A DNA stretch of 51,858 nucleotides, taken from NCBI GenBank assembly GCA_949292775.1, contig CASFBL010000014.1, forward strand, positions 1-51,858, given 5' to 3'. The stretch comes from an uncultured Eubacteriales bacterium (lineage in GTDB: Bacteria > Bacillota > Clostridia > Oscillospirales > Acutalibacteraceae). Below the pieces are notes generated by a model. That model had not been told where the DNA came from and did not search any database. It saw only the letters and a program-made list of their open reading frames with translations. This document shows, piece by piece, positions 7,711 to 17,900 of the stretch. The position numbers and the translations under genes are program-made. How positions within the stretch are numbered: position 1 is the stretch's first letter; each line of letters begins with the position of its first letter.

Positions 7711-8781
7711 TCACATAGAAATATTCTCGCCGAACTGTTCTGCCGTCCATTCCTGCTCATCACAACTGCAGTTACGCATATCCACCGAACCAAAATTTAT
7801 GTCACTGAACTCAGTTTTATCAATGCAGCAGTTTTGCAGACTTGAGTTTTTCATTGTGCAGTCATAAAATTTTGCACCTGTAAAATTGCTATGCGTAAAT
7901 ATTGCGCGGTCGAAAGCACAGGCAACATACTCAGAATATTTAAATTCGGATTCTTCTGCAATAACATCTGATAAATTGCAATTTTGGAATCTCGTGCTGT
8001 TAAAGAGAGCAAAGCAGAATTTCGCCTTGCTCAGATCCGTATTCACAAACTTAGTGCCGTTAAAAACAGCATTGATTAAATTTTTTCCTGAAAGATTCAT
8101 ATCCTTAATCAAGCAGTTAGAAAAATCCGCCTGTTCGCCGCCTGCGTCGTGAAGCCATAAAATATGCTTTGCACAAATAATTTCAACTTCTTCAGAATTC
8201 AATCTGCGAAGGTCTTCTTCATTTTCCTGACGCAAATACGGATCGGAAATTGTAACGGTACAGCCGTCATCTGAAAATTCAACATCGTCAATTTCATCTC
8301 TGTCGGAGAGCATATCCATAAATAATTCTTCGTTGAATTCGTTGCGACGACAGAGATTTCTCACCTCGTCAAAATTAATTCTGTACTGACAGTCAAGCTG
8401 ACCGTTTAAAGCTTTCTGCACATACTTGTCTGCAAGCCAGCGCATTTCATCTGCGTGTGCAAACAACGATGGATATTGCTCCTGCTGTATAAGCTTTCGT
8501 GCACACGGAAGATAGGCGCTGTAACGGGCATAGGAACTACCTTCGGATTCTACGATAATGCCGTCATCCCTTTCTTCACAAAGCACCAATAGACAATGGT
8601 TCACGCCATTGTTGTCCTGATACATTTGGTCGATATTTTCAAGAATAAAATCATAATCGTTCAAAAGGTTCTCTGAAAAATGATCAAACTGCTCAGCAGG
8701 CAGCTCCATAGTTTTCTCTACTACACAGGGGCTTGTTTCTATTTCCGAATCTTTTCTGCGGAAAGGTATATTAATTTTCAT
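7711..8781 (-). CDS. Pentapeptide-repeat protein with an N-terminal ICE-specific domain
   Basis: This 356-residue protein has two parts. Residues about 20-215 resemble the DUF6329-type domain found in ICE proteins. Residues about 220-340 are pentapeptide repeats of A(D/N)LXX type (for example LSGKNLINAVFNGTKF and NSSLQNCCIDK), which fold as a right-handed quadrilateral beta-helix. Some pentapeptide proteins mimic DNA and bind gyrase; whether this one does is unknown. It overlaps the NlpC/P60 gene by 4 bp (ATGA), so it is in the same operon. A role in protecting or modulating DNA during transfer is speculative. Confidence 0.75.
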   Translation of the reverse strand: MKINIPFRRKDSEIETSPCVVEKTMELPAEQFDHFSENLLNDYDFILENIDQMYQDNNGVNHCLLVLCEERDDGIIVESEGSSYARYSAYLPCARKLIQQEQYPSLFAHADEMRWLADKYVQKALNGQLDCQYRINFDEVRNLCRRNEFNEELFMDMLSDRDEIDDVEFSDDGCTVTISDPYLRQENEEDLRRLNSEEVEIICAKHILWLHDAGGEQADFSNCLIKDMNLSGKNLINAVFNGTKFVNTDLSKAKFCFALFNSTRFQNCNLSDVIAEESEFKYSEYVACAFDRAIFTHSNFTGAKFYDCTMKNSSLQNCCIDKTEFSDINFGSVDMRNCSCDEQEWTAEQFGENISM

Positions 8782-9818
8782 GATGTTGATTTCTCGCTTT
8801 CTTCAATATATTTGATATACGGCACTTTCAACCAGTGTGTCCATCCGCTTTGACCGATAGAGGTGCGTATTACGCCCGCTGTTGTATTGGCGGCATGAAT
8901 GACTTCGCCGTTGCCGATATAAATACCGATATGTCCTTCATGCCATACGCCAAGTCCGGGAATTTCGGGAAGAGTATCAATCGTGCCTTTTTCCTTTGCC
9001 GCTTGAAACATTCCGTTTGCAGAAACATCCTGCATACCGTTTGCACCGATGCTGATCTTTCCGCTTTCGGCATCGTACCAACCGTAGCCTTTGATTAACC
9101 CAACACAGTCTGCCGTTCGCTTACCGAGCCAGTTGTGACGGATAAAATTGTCGTAATCGGTAACATGAGTGCCGAATACGGATTCAAGCCGTTCCAGCTC
9201 GGTTTTGTTAAGAAGATTTCCGTGTGTTCCCCAGACATAGCCCCATCCGCTTTCCCGTGCGTGCTTTGCCCATTTTACAAGATCAAGATTGTTTTTCGTT
9301 TTCGAATCGGTATAGTCGGATGTGTCAATACGCATAGAGCGTATATTGCCCATGACATTGCTGAAATCTTCGGCCGTAAGCTGTGTGCCGAATGCAGAAT
9401 TGATGTTGGAAATTAACTGCTCGTCTGTTTGATTGTCACTGAAACAGGATACAAGCTTATCTGCAAAATCGGGATTGTGAGAAGAATCAGAAAGCGCAAG
9501 TACATACAGTACCTGCGCTTCTTTAATTCTGCCGTTAAATCCGGCGGCTTTCATTTTTTCATCAATGCTGTTCATTGTATCTTCCACAAATTGCAATTTG
9601 GCTTTTTCCTCTGCAGATAAATTCTGAACGACCGTTGTTTGCAGACGGTTGGTGTCTATTTCAATGTTGCCGTTAAAGATGCTGACCACCGCAACAATCG
9701 GCATAATGATTATAATAATAACCCCAAGAATGATTCCGAGTACGGTTTTTAATGCTTTTTTGTCGGAGAAAATATATACAGCAAGTTTCTTCAGTGCCGC
9801 GCCTACAGCAGAAGACAT
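8778..9818 (-). CDS. Membrane-anchored NlpC/P60 peptidoglycan hydrolase of the transfer system
   Basis: This 346-residue protein probably cuts peptidoglycan locally so the conjugation machine can cross the wall, like CwlT of Tn916. One membrane segment lies at about 22-48, followed by a linker domain. The C-terminal NlpC/P60 domain has C238 (TADCVGL), H296 (GHIGIY) and H308 (VIHA) as the expected catalytic triad. I chose the ATG at 9818 because GAGGTG lies just upstream. A longer frame to 10010 has a hydrophobic non-homologous leader and overlaps a better gene on the other strand. The usual lytic transglycosylase partner domain of CwlT is not recognisable. Confidence 0.88.
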   Translation of the reverse strand: MSSAVGAALKKLAVYIFSDKKALKTVLGIILGVIIIIIMPIVAVVSIFNGNIEIDTNRLQTTVVQNLSAEEKAKLQFVEDTMNSIDEKMKAAGFNGRIKEAQVLYVLALSDSSHNPDFADKLVSCFSDNQTDEQLISNINSAFGTQLTAEDFSNVMGNIRSMRIDTSDYTDSKTKNNLDLVKWAKHARESGWGYVWGTHGNLLNKTELERLESVFGTHVTDYDNFIRHNWLGKRTADCVGLIKGYGWYDAESGKISIGANGMQDVSANGMFQAAKEKGTIDTLPEIPGLGVWHEGHIGIYIGNGEVIHAANTTAGVIRTSIGQSGWTHWLKVPYIKYIEESEKSTS

Positions 9819-9856
9819 AAAAAACACCTCTTTCATTTGTGAATTTTTAGAAAATT

Positions 9857-9886
9857 TTGTTGGAATGTGTAGATTTATGATATAAT
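9857..9886 (+). promoter_or_regulatory. Candidate promoter for the zinc-ribbon membrane protein gene
   Basis: TTGTTG (9857-9862) and a perfect TATAAT (9881-9886) are spaced by 18 bp. Transcription would begin only about 10 nt before the ATG at 9903, leaving a leader that barely contains the ribosome site. Confidence 0.5.
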
Positions 9887-9902
9887 TAAGTGAGGTGATA
9901 TA

Positions 9903-10445
9903 ATGGGAAATCAAAACAATATGAATTATCAAAATAACAACAATATTGAAAATCAAATTAATAATTTCAATACGATCAACAACGAAATCAATTTTAACCA
10001 AGGCGATCACACACTTCCCGAGGTTAAAACAAAGACTTGTCCTTTATGGATTTCTTTTGTAATTACTGGCATATCAGTACTTGCCGATATTTTGTCGATT
10101 CGAGATATGATTTTACACAGCCCAATAAAATTGTTGTTTCGTTTTGAAAACCAAAATACAAAAGAAATATACATGCACATTTGTTTCCCGATTATAATAA
10201 TTTCGATAAGCTTAATCATATTCTCTATTTTATATAATTTGTTATATAAGAAGCACTGTGGCAGAATAATTAGAAAGGGTAGTAAACTGTATTTTTTATT
10301 AAAGGTTAAATGCCCAAATTGTGGAAAAATAACTTTCACCAAACTATACCACAATATAGATAATGAACAATTTACTTTCACTTGTACTAATTGCCGTCAT
10401 AGATTTACATATAACTTTAGCGATTTGTATAATATTCTAAAATAG
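9903..10445 (+). CDS. Small membrane protein with C-terminal zinc ribbon, function unknown
   Basis: This 180-residue protein is the only confident plus-strand gene inside the ICE segment. The first ~35 residues are almost entirely asparagine, glutamine and isoleucine. Two hydrophobic segments follow (about 49-66 and 91-112). The C-terminal domain has CPNC (about 138-141) and CTNC (about 159-162), a zinc-ribbon arrangement. The start is fixed by a GAGGTG site and a nearby promoter. Base composition is much more AT-rich than the flanking VirB4 and NlpC/P60 genes, which points to separate acquisition. The stop lies only 6 bp from the convergent VirB4 stop. I do not recognise a family or function. 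Confidence 0.8.
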   Translation: MGNQNNMNYQNNNNIENQINNFNTINNEINFNQGDHTLPEVKTKTCPLWISFVITGISVLADILSIRDMILHSPIKLLFRFENQNTKEIYMHICFPIIIISISLIIFSILYNLLYKKHCGRIIRKGSKLYFLLKVKCPNCGKITFTKLYHNIDNEQFTFTCTNCRHRFTYNFSDLYNILK

Positions 10446-10451
10446 CTATAA

Positions 10452-12287
10452 TCACCGTCCACCTGCCTTTCCAAACAATGCAGATTTGTAGTCAGGGGCA
10501 ATGACTTGTAGCAGATACCGTTCGTTTCCGCAACGATAGAGACATGTTCCTCTATCGGGATATTTTATCAACTCGAATTCGGACAGCTCGACTTGAAGTG
10601 CATCCATATATTCTTTAGGATTTATCTGTCCGGCATTGAACAGAAATTGATGGGTGGGAATACTGAAAAGGGGCTTTGTAAACTCACGGATAGACGGTAT
10701 TAAAAAATCCTCTATATTCTGACTTGCCAGAATAATTGAGGAATCTTTTTTACGCACACGCTTCATAGCGTTTCGGATATATTCAATTGCTACCATGTTC
10801 GTAAGAAACAAGTACAGCTCATCGATGCTCGCCGCTGTGTTTCCTTTTCCGAGAAGCTGATTGCTCATAAAGGACAGGATATTGAAAAGCATAGCGTCTT
10901 TTAATCGCTTGTTGGTATCCATTAAGCCTTTCACACCAAATACAAGGAATGCATCATCTGTGATATTTGTGTGCCCGTTAAAGTATTTGCTTTCCGCACC
11001 AACACACATAGAATGAATGCCGAGGCATACTTGTTGTAAAGTTTCTCCTGTGTAGAGATATTTCCTCTGCTTATCGTAGGTCATAAATTCTTCTTCGCAC
11101 AGCTTGTAGAAATCTTCCATAATGGGATAATCAGTGGGCTTCATCTTGCCATAGTCGGTGCTGTCGGAAATGCCAAAGCGAGCATACAGCTTAGAAAGCA
11201 GGATTTCAATGGTGTCGATTTGCGGGTCAGAAAAATCTTTATAACTGCGGAAGAAGTCCTTGAGAAAAGCGATATGCTGTGAAAGCCTTGTTACTTTTTT
11301 AAACGCCGCAGGACAGATGGTATCATCACCATCATCACCGCCCACACCGAAAGACTTAGGCTCTAAAGGATTTATGGTGTATTCACCTGATAGGATGTCG
11401 ATATAACAACCGCCGAGCGCTGAACAAAGCTCTTCATACTCGCTTTCGGGATCAAGGCAGATTATGCTTTTACCTGATTCTCTGATATTTGTAAGAATCA
11501 GCTTTAACAAATAACTCTTGCCTTGACCGCTGTTGCCTAAGATGAGGATATTGCTTGTTGTTTTATCTTCAGCCCTGCGGTCAAAGTCTACAAGGATATT
11601 CGTGCCGAATTTATCTCTGCCGATATATATTCCCTGTGGGTCGGTCTTCCCCGAAAAGTTAAACGGATAGAGATTTGCAACTGAGCTTGCAGGCAGGACT
11701 CGCTCGTACTGTGTGCCGAACTGGTTCGTGCCCACAGGCAGAACAGACAAAAAGCCCTCTTTCTGACGGAGCGTCAGTCTGTCAACTGAGATTTTGGAAC
11801 GAGTAAGCTCCATTGCAATCTCACTCTGCAATTCTTTAAGCGCGTCCATATTCTTTGCCTTTAATTCAATAAATACAGAGCAGTGGAGCAGAGGCTCACG
11901 GTTCTTTCTGAGATTGGCGAGCAACTCTACCACATCCTGCAAATTGCCCTCGGCTTCAATCGTTTCGTTGACATCATTTCCGCCGCTTTTCAGCTTGTTT
12001 CGGCGGGTGGCGCTCTGTATTATTTTACGCTGTTCCATACTTTCTACAAGTCTGTGATAAATGCGAAGCGTAACACCGCTTCTGTCGCCGAGCTGAGATA
12101 AAATTGCCTGTTCCTCGGTAGTAGGCGGATATTCTCTTACAGCCCATACACAGCGGTAACTGTCGCCGACAACATAATGGTCTGATAAGAATTTGACCGT
12201 ACCAGGCAGTATCATATCAAAGAAATCTTTTGTGCGGATTTCTTCAATCTGTTCGGGCGTTAATTCTTTCGGTTTCTTCTTTAACAT
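10452..12287 (-). CDS. VirB4/TraE-like conjugation ATPase
   Basis: This 611-residue protein is the ATPase that powers assembly and function of the type IV secretion channel. Walker A is GNSGQGKS at 251-258, and Walker B is SIDELY at about 487-492. LASQNIEDF (about 520-528) matches the conserved sensor segment of VirB4 proteins. The N-terminal domain before residue 240 is the usual membrane-associated VirB4 region. The length is a little below that of many VirB4 proteins. The small gene upstream (12281-12889) may supply sequence that belongs to the N-terminal part in other elements. It overlaps that gene by 7 bp. Confidence 0.93.
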   Translation of the reverse strand: MLKKKPKELTPEQIEEIRTKDFFDMILPGTVKFLSDHYVVGDSYRCVWAVREYPPTTEEQAILSQLGDRSGVTLRIYHRLVESMEQRKIIQSATRRNKLKSGGNDVNETIEAEGNLQDVVELLANLRKNREPLLHCSVFIELKAKNMDALKELQSEIAMELTRSKISVDRLTLRQKEGFLSVLPVGTNQFGTQYERVLPASSVANLYPFNFSGKTDPQGIYIGRDKFGTNILVDFDRRAEDKTTSNILILGNSGQGKSYLLKLILTNIRESGKSIICLDPESEYEELCSALGGCYIDILSGEYTINPLEPKSFGVGGDDGDDTICPAAFKKVTRLSQHIAFLKDFFRSYKDFSDPQIDTIEILLSKLYARFGISDSTDYGKMKPTDYPIMEDFYKLCEEEFMTYDKQRKYLYTGETLQQVCLGIHSMCVGAESKYFNGHTNITDDAFLVFGVKGLMDTNKRLKDAMLFNILSFMSNQLLGKGNTAASIDELYLFLTNMVAIEYIRNAMKRVRKKDSSIILASQNIEDFLIPSIREFTKPLFSIPTHQFLFNAGQINPKEYMDALQVELSEFELIKYPDRGTCLYRCGNERYLLQVIAPDYKSALFGKAGGR

Positions 12288-12889
12288 TCATTTTCACCGT
12301 CCTTGTCAAAATTAAAAAACTGTTCACCGTCCGCATCGGGCATTTGCTCACCGTTCATACTTGCTTCAAAATACAAAGCAAGGAAACGCTTGATTTCATT
12401 TTTCTTCATGCGGTGCGTTTCAAAGCCTTGCTCGGATATAACCTTCTCAATGCGGTTGGCTGTATCAAAGGTTTGTTTGTCTTTTGTATTTTTAAGCCTT
12501 GCGACAAACAAAAACTGCCTTGCCGTTGCCATTTCCATTTGAATATTATCAAGGAAATCTATATCTTTTTTAATAATTTTTCTAACTTTCGGATTTTGTT
12601 CTTCCAATAATCTTGCATGCAAATATGATTTGTTACAATCAAAGCATTCCGAAGAATCGGTACAGGTGATTTCGATATCGGGAAGTGAAGACAAAACCAT
12701 CATCAGATGCCTTATTTTAATTTCAACATTCGTGTGAGACAGTACCGAGATGTTGGTCGGGGCTACGAGGTAAAACAAAAGCTCACCCCTATTCGTGGCA
12801 AGCCCGTACTTCGTGAATGCTTTGACGCCGATTAAATCCTGCACCGAGCGTCCTTTTTTCTTTTTCTGTTGTTTTTCTTTATTGATCAT
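12281..12889 (-). CDS. Conserved ICE transfer protein upstream of VirB4
   Basis: This 202-residue soluble protein begins with a strongly basic stretch (KEKQQKKKKGR). It belongs to the conserved protein always found between the PrgI/VirB3-like and VirB4-like genes in this ICE type. Its central part (YLVAPTNISVLSH... ARQFLFVARL) resembles the N-terminal domain of TraE/VirB4 proteins, so it may act as a separated VirB4 domain or partner. It overlaps VirB4 by 7 bp and the VirB3-like gene by 11 bp, consistent with coupled translation. The acidic C-terminal tail is not recognised. Confidence 0.75.
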   Translation of the reverse strand: MINKEKQQKKKKGRSVQDLIGVKAFTKYGLATNRGELLFYLVAPTNISVLSHTNVEIKIRHLMMVLSSLPDIEITCTDSSECFDCNKSYLHARLLEEQNPKVRKIIKKDIDFLDNIQMEMATARQFLFVARLKNTKDKQTFDTANRIEKVISEQGFETHRMKKNEIKRFLALYFEASMNGEQMPDADGEQFFNFDKDGENEC

Positions 12890-13247
12890 AAAATATATTA
12901 CACCTCAATTTCAGAGAACTATATTCGCAGGCACACAATGCTGATTTGAGCGTATGCTTTGTGTGCAAATTGGGTGCAGGCCCAGCCTGCCTCCAGCGGA
13001 ATTCTTGCTGTGTACCGATAAAATATCTCACTGCATATTTGATAAAGTCAAGCACAGTTGTTTCATCCATACGGATAGTTAAAAAACCGTAACACAAGGT
13101 TACGACAGCAGGAATTACAAATCTCGTCTGTACTAAAATCACTATGGACAGCAGTGCGGAAATTCCCAAAATACAAAAATCCTTTAAGCTCCAAAGCCAC
13201 AGATTTGCTGTGGCTCTTAAGTTTTGGGGGTATAAATACTGTGTCAT
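12879..13247 (-). CDS. PrgI/VirB3-like membrane protein of the transfer channel
   Basis: This 122-residue protein has two closely spaced hydrophobic segments (about 25-44 and 46-60) like PrgI/VirB3 proteins, which anchor VirB4 at the membrane. The start MTQYLYPQNL and the motif QQEFRWR (about 80-86) match the family. Homologs I know of end near that motif; here about 36 further residues follow with no clear family character. A GGAGGTAATAT ribosome site precedes the ATG. The gene lies between the VirB6-like and VirB4-like genes, as expected. Confidence 0.75.
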   Translation of the reverse strand: MTQYLYPQNLRATANLWLWSLKDFCILGISALLSIVILVQTRFVIPAVVTLCYGFLTIRMDETTVLDFIKYAVRYFIGTQQEFRWRQAGPAPNLHTKHTLKSALCACEYSSLKLRCNIFYDQ

Positions 13248-13263
13248 TTTTATATTACCTCCA

Positions 13264-14208
13264 TCATTTTCCTGGCGCTCTCGCTACCGAGCGAGTAAGA
13301 TTCACAGCTGTGGTCGTTGCATGAACAACGCTCATCATATTAACTTTAACGCTTGAATCAAGACCAAACTGCTGTGCGATTCTCGGTACTTCGTTGGCCG
13401 CAAGCATTATGCCGAGACCTAAAAGCATGTTGTTAGGGAATGTTAGAAGCCCTAAGAACAGCAGTGTTGTCTGCATAAAGGTCGTTAAGCACAGTGCGGC
13501 AATCTGCTTCATCCACTGATTAAATCCGTCTGTATATCCTCTCGGAATGGAGAACATATACAGACTGCCTACCGCCATTTGTATGAGCAGAATTCCGCCT
13601 CGCTTTACATTCGCAAAGAATATTTTGATTACGCAGTAAGCGAAGGCTATGAGCGCAAGAAGATTGAAAAGATTAAATGTTACCTGTGCGGACACCTCAA
13701 AACTTCCCTGCAGAACGCTCATGCTTTGGCCTGCAAGATCAAGCGACTGTGTTCCGCCGAATAAGCGGGATAAATCGTGCGAAAATGTGTTTTGCAGGCT
13801 GGTACAGAATTTATACAGCTCCACAGGTACAATGCCTATGAGCGAACAGGCAAAAAATCCTTTTAATATATTGATTGAAGTTGTCTTTATATTCGCTCTG
13901 CCGCATTGGTACTCAATCGCCACATCGAATACGGCGACTGCCACACCTGCGGCAAAAAGCGCCCAGCCGAACAGCGTAAACAAACGGATTGCTGCAGTTA
14001 CCCAGTCAAGGTCAAAAATGTCTGCGCCCATATTGCCCATGAGTGTGAAAAAGTCCGCAACCGCACCGTAAATGGTTTCATAAAACCACCTGAGCATCGT
14101 GTTCCAGATTACATTGGATATCTGCTGTCCGAGCGTGTCGAACACACTGCCTATTGCATCTCCTAAACCGGAAATTATATCGCCTAACCAGTCAAACAAG
14201 TGTTTCAC
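13264..14208 (-). CDS. VirB6/TrbL-like polytopic channel protein (DUF6045-like)
   Basis: This 314-residue protein is a multi-spanning inner-membrane channel component. About five to six hydrophobic segments are visible (for example near 75-95, 120-135, 180-200 and 235-255). The N-terminal amphipathic repeat LGDAIGSVFDTLGQQI is typical of this ICE family. It would form the DNA translocation pore with VirB3/VirB4. The last ~40 residues are basic and probably cytoplasmic. It sits between the DUF3852 pilin-like gene and the VirB3-like gene, as in related elements. Confidence 0.88.
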   Translation of the reverse strand: MKHLFDWLGDIISGLGDAIGSVFDTLGQQISNVIWNTMLRWFYETIYGAVADFFTLMGNMGADIFDLDWVTAAIRLFTLFGWALFAAGVAVAVFDVAIEYQCGRANIKTTSINILKGFFACSLIGIVPVELYKFCTSLQNTFSHDLSRLFGGTQSLDLAGQSMSVLQGSFEVSAQVTFNLFNLLALIAFAYCVIKIFFANVKRGGILLIQMAVGSLYMFSIPRGYTDGFNQWMKQIAALCLTTFMQTTLLFLGLLTFPNNMLLGLGIMLAANEVPRIAQQFGLDSSVKVNMMSVVHATTTAVNLTRSVARAPGK

Positions 14209-14253
14209 CTCCAGAGAGCCGCACTGATTTTCAGTACGGATTTATCAGATTGA

Positions 14254-14586
14254 TTAGAGAATTGACCAGATATACAGCGGCGCTGTCAGCGTAAATATGA
14301 GGCAGGCAAACAGAATCGCAGGCGCGGCAAATTCAAACTGCCCGTGCTTGCGGTACTCAAAATACGAAGTGCCGACCTTTACGAAAAATAGGATTGCCAA
14401 TATCATATCCACTACAGGAAAGACTACATTGTTGACCACCGTCTGTATCTGACTTTTGGCAGCGTTCCAAGTGCCTTCAACAGCGCCTGCCACATCGCCT
14501 GCGGCAAAGACGGGCACAGCAGAAACAGACACAATTAAAATAAGCATACACAAACACAGTATTTTTCTTACCGTTTTTCTTTTCAT
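14254..14586 (-). CDS. DUF3852 protein, probable VirB2-like pilin subunit
   Basis: This 110-residue protein has a signal peptide ending VPVFAAG (about 25-31). Two hydrophobic segments follow (about 50-68 and 88-108) with a short basic loop (YFEYRKHGQ) between them. That layout is the classical VirB2/TrbC pilin design, and DUF3852 proteins occupy this position in Clostridial ICEs. It overlaps the upstream gene by 4 bp and lies next to the VirB6-like gene. The pilin role is inferred from size, topology and place, not from a direct motif. Confidence 0.8.
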   Translation of the reverse strand: MKRKTVRKILCLCMLILIVSVSAVPVFAAGDVAGAVEGTWNAAKSQIQTVVNNVVFPVVDMILAILFFVKVGTSYFEYRKHGQFEFAAPAILFACLIFTLTAPLYIWSIL

Positions 14587-14921
14587 GGTGTTTTTCCTCC
14601 GATCTTTTTCGTTATTTCACTGTCCTTGATCCTGCGGATACGGACATTAAGATTTTTGCAAAACAGTATTTCCGTTTTCATACCCTCGGTTTCCTTGTCG
14701 CCGAAAATCCATATTTCATCACAGAACCATAAAAGAGAAAGACCGGCAGCCATACCGATTTTCCGTTCTTTGGACTTGCTGTCATCGAGACACTCCGCAT
14801 AGAAATGCGGCACGACCGGAGCCGTGCCGCAAAGCAGCGCATATTTGGTATATCGGCGGACTCTACGCAGATTTTCTGCTACATCTCCGCCGAGGGGAGC
14901 GCAGATATATACCTTACGCAT
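14583..14921 (-). CDS. Nucleoside 2-deoxyribosyltransferase-like protein (DUF7768/DUF4406-like)
   Basis: This protein of about 112 residues begins RKVYICAPLGGDVAEN, the conserved start of the nucleoside-deoxyribosyltransferase-like superfamily. It continues with a PHFYAECLDD segment and an acidic-plus-aromatic core (LLWFCDEIWIFGD). Similar proteins are common in Clostridial ICEs and phages, possibly acting on nucleotides. I chose the second ATG (14921) because AAAGGA sits about 8 nt upstream; the first (14930) is too close. It overlaps the adhesin gene's 3' end by 8 bp. The exact reaction is unknown. Confidence 0.75.
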   Translation of the reverse strand: MRKVYICAPLGGDVAENLRRVRRYTKYALLCGTAPVVPHFYAECLDDSKSKERKIGMAAGLSLLWFCDEIWIFGDKETEGMKTEILFCKNLNVRIRRIKDSEITKKIGGKTP

Positions 14922-17900
14922 CCTCGTCATTCCTTTTACGCTTAATTGCTATGATTCCTGCTGATACGAAACCACCCACGGTAACAGCTCCGAGCCCGAA
15001 CCGAAATCCGAGCTTTTTGTCATCGCCTGTTTGCGGAATATCGGGAATAGGGGGTGTAATTTCGGGGACACGGTCATTTGTTGCTGTGATTTCAGTAATT
15101 TGACCGTTATCCGAAACAGTAACAGGATATACATCTACACCCAACAGATAATTCTCGGCGGGCTGTAATTCTTTTACAATCCAATCCCCATACGGAATGT
15201 TTTCAAATGTGAAAATGCCGTTTTCATCTGATTCAGCTGTAAGGATTGCTTTTTCTGCCGTAAATTCAGTTTCATCTGCTTTGAACAAACCGAACAGAGC
15301 GCCTGCAATGGTTTCTTTGGTTTCACGGTCAAGCTTTAAGCCTTTTACAGTGCCATAGATGATGTCATTTGTGATAGGGTTTTCGTTATTGATCAAAATG
15401 TTGACTACAGCGGTTTCCTGTCCCGCATACTCAAATACTACGGGGTATTTCTTATCCGAGAGAAGATAGTGGCTGTCTGTGCTGATTTCCTTAACATACA
15501 GTTTTGCACCAACGGGAATATCGGTTGCAAAAACCGCATTGCCGTTTTCATCACAGTTTACAGCTTCAATAAGGCTGTCTTTCGGGATAACCGAACCATC
15601 GGCAGCTTTTAAATCCTCATCTGCAAAGAGTCCGAACTGCACGGAAAGGATTTCGTTGTTCATACCGATTTTGAACTTTTCATTCTGCTCCAAAGCTTTG
15701 GAGAGCGATATTTCTGCCTTTTGGCGTTCGTTATAGAAGCTTGTCGCTGTTTCTGTGATCTCGATTTCCTGTCCTGCATAGGTCAGTTCGACAGAATGCA
15801 CTTCGTCACTGACGACCATGCCAAACGGCGCAATTTTTTCGCGCACCTCAAATTTTCCGAGATACAGTGGCTCTGAGGTGGCTGTTCCGTCTGCGCCTGT
15901 GGTAATCTCCGCAACCACATCACCTTTGGAATAACGGAGCGTACCGTCCAAGGTGCAGATATCCTCCGTGGCGGTGATTTCGTAGACCGCACCGGGCAAG
16001 CCCTGAACCGAGAAGACAGGCTGATACAATCCGCCCACCTCAGAAACGGAAGAGAACACCTCGCCGGTTTTGCTGATTCTAATGATGCCTTTCTGCGCTA
16101 CATTGTGCTTTTCTACCGTTATGAGTGTCTGACTGCCGTCTACTGTGAAGGGAACAGGATTGCTGTCGAGGACATATCCGTAACAGGTGTTCTGCTCAAT
16201 GATTTCATAATTGCCGTAAGGGAGCGCTTCGGGCAACATCAATTTACCTGTGCTGTCTGTGTAGTAAATGTCGATATCCACAGGCGTCGGGTAATTGATA
16301 TGCTGAACAATATATTCGCCGGTATCTGTATTGCGCACCTTGAAACCGATGCCGGAAGCCGGGATTGTTTTGCCTGTTTCTGCATCCTTTTTTACGATTT
16401 CAATAAGTGATTCAAATGTTGCATTGTTGATGAGGTAACGGTATACTTTGCCGTCCTCATTCACGAACACATCAAAAGCAGGCATTAATTCCTTGCCGTC
16501 CCAGCCTTTTGTCTGTCTGACGGTATAAATGCCGTAGGGCAGGTCTTTGGTTTCGGCAAATCCGAATTCATCACAAACAAGGATATCCCGTTCGGATTCT
16601 TTGGCTTTCATAAATGAACCTGACTTTTTGAGATATATTTCAAATTCAGCGCCTTCTTCGGGTGTTTCAATCTGCGTTTCACCGTCATCACAGTGCTTGA
16701 TTACAGCAATCTTGCCTTTTTGAACGGTTTCGAGAACATCCAGCGCCGTGCTGTTGTACTCTGCGGTATAGAGCTTCGGTTCAGCGCCGATTGGATGAAC
16801 GGTATTATCTAAGAGATATCCCTTGCTCGGTTCGATTTCACGAACTGTCCAATCAGAATCACAAACGTAATATTTGGTAGTGAACTGACCGTTTTTATCT
16901 GTCGTATAAGTGTCAATCAGCTGTTCGCCTTTGTAAATGCCGTAAACAGCGCCTGCAAGAGAAGCGTCGCCCTGTGCATTTCCTGTTTCTTTATCGCTCT
17001 TGGTAACGGTAAGCTGCCATTTCTTGAGAATGTTATCAAAGGATTTCTCCGCAACTTTATTCCATTCGATTTCTGCAGTCTGATTTTCTGGAACAACATA
17101 GCGAATGGCTGTATCCACTTCTTCAAGAGTATAGCCCGTGCCAATGAGAACATCTTTGAAATACGCCTTGCCATCGCTGCCGACCACAGCATATTCATCT
17201 ACCTCCAAGCCGGAGAACGAAGTGCCAAACAAGTGGAATTTTGCACCCTCGCTGAACCCGTCCTCGCTTGTTTTTGTAACGGTGAGACTGCCTCGTTTCA
17301 GCTTGTTGTTAAAATTAACTGTAGCGGTTTGCCCTGAAACCACTGTTACACGTCTTGTTTCCTGCGACACATATTTTTCTTCCGTCTGCTCCGTTACTGT
17401 ATAAACACCCGCAACGAGATTATCGATCTGAATCTGACCGCCGTTTGCCGTTTTTACGGTTTTGTCAATGCCGTTACCCTGAACACGGAATGAAACGCCG
17501 TCTACCTTGCCGTCCTCGGAGGTTTTCACAATCTTAGCCGAGCCGTAAGAAGCCTTGATTTTTACATAGGCTTTTACGGGATCGCTGACGGACTGTGCAT
17601 AGGTTACCGTATCCTGTGAGCCTTTGCCGGGCGTGTATATTCCGTCAGTCCAAGTGATTAAGCCTTTTCTCTGCGCACCGTTTTTTTCGGCTGTAACCGT
17701 AATTTCCTCTGTAGGTGCAGTTTTAGAGGCTACTGTCAATTCGTTCTCGTTTACAGTAAAGGACACAGACGGCACATTGGAATGAAATGAATAGTCGGAC
17801 AAAACATTGTTTGAATCGGTGAGAACGGAAACATACTGTTTGCCGTCCCATTGCATTTCAATGGTTGTTGCTTTTCCTGTTGACCTTGCGCAGAAGGAGG

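Noticed and set aside
9819-10010. N-terminal extension of the NlpC/P60 gene
   Set aside because: It overlaps the plus-strand gene at 9903, has no family similarity and lacks a ribosome site; the ATG at 9818 is well supported.
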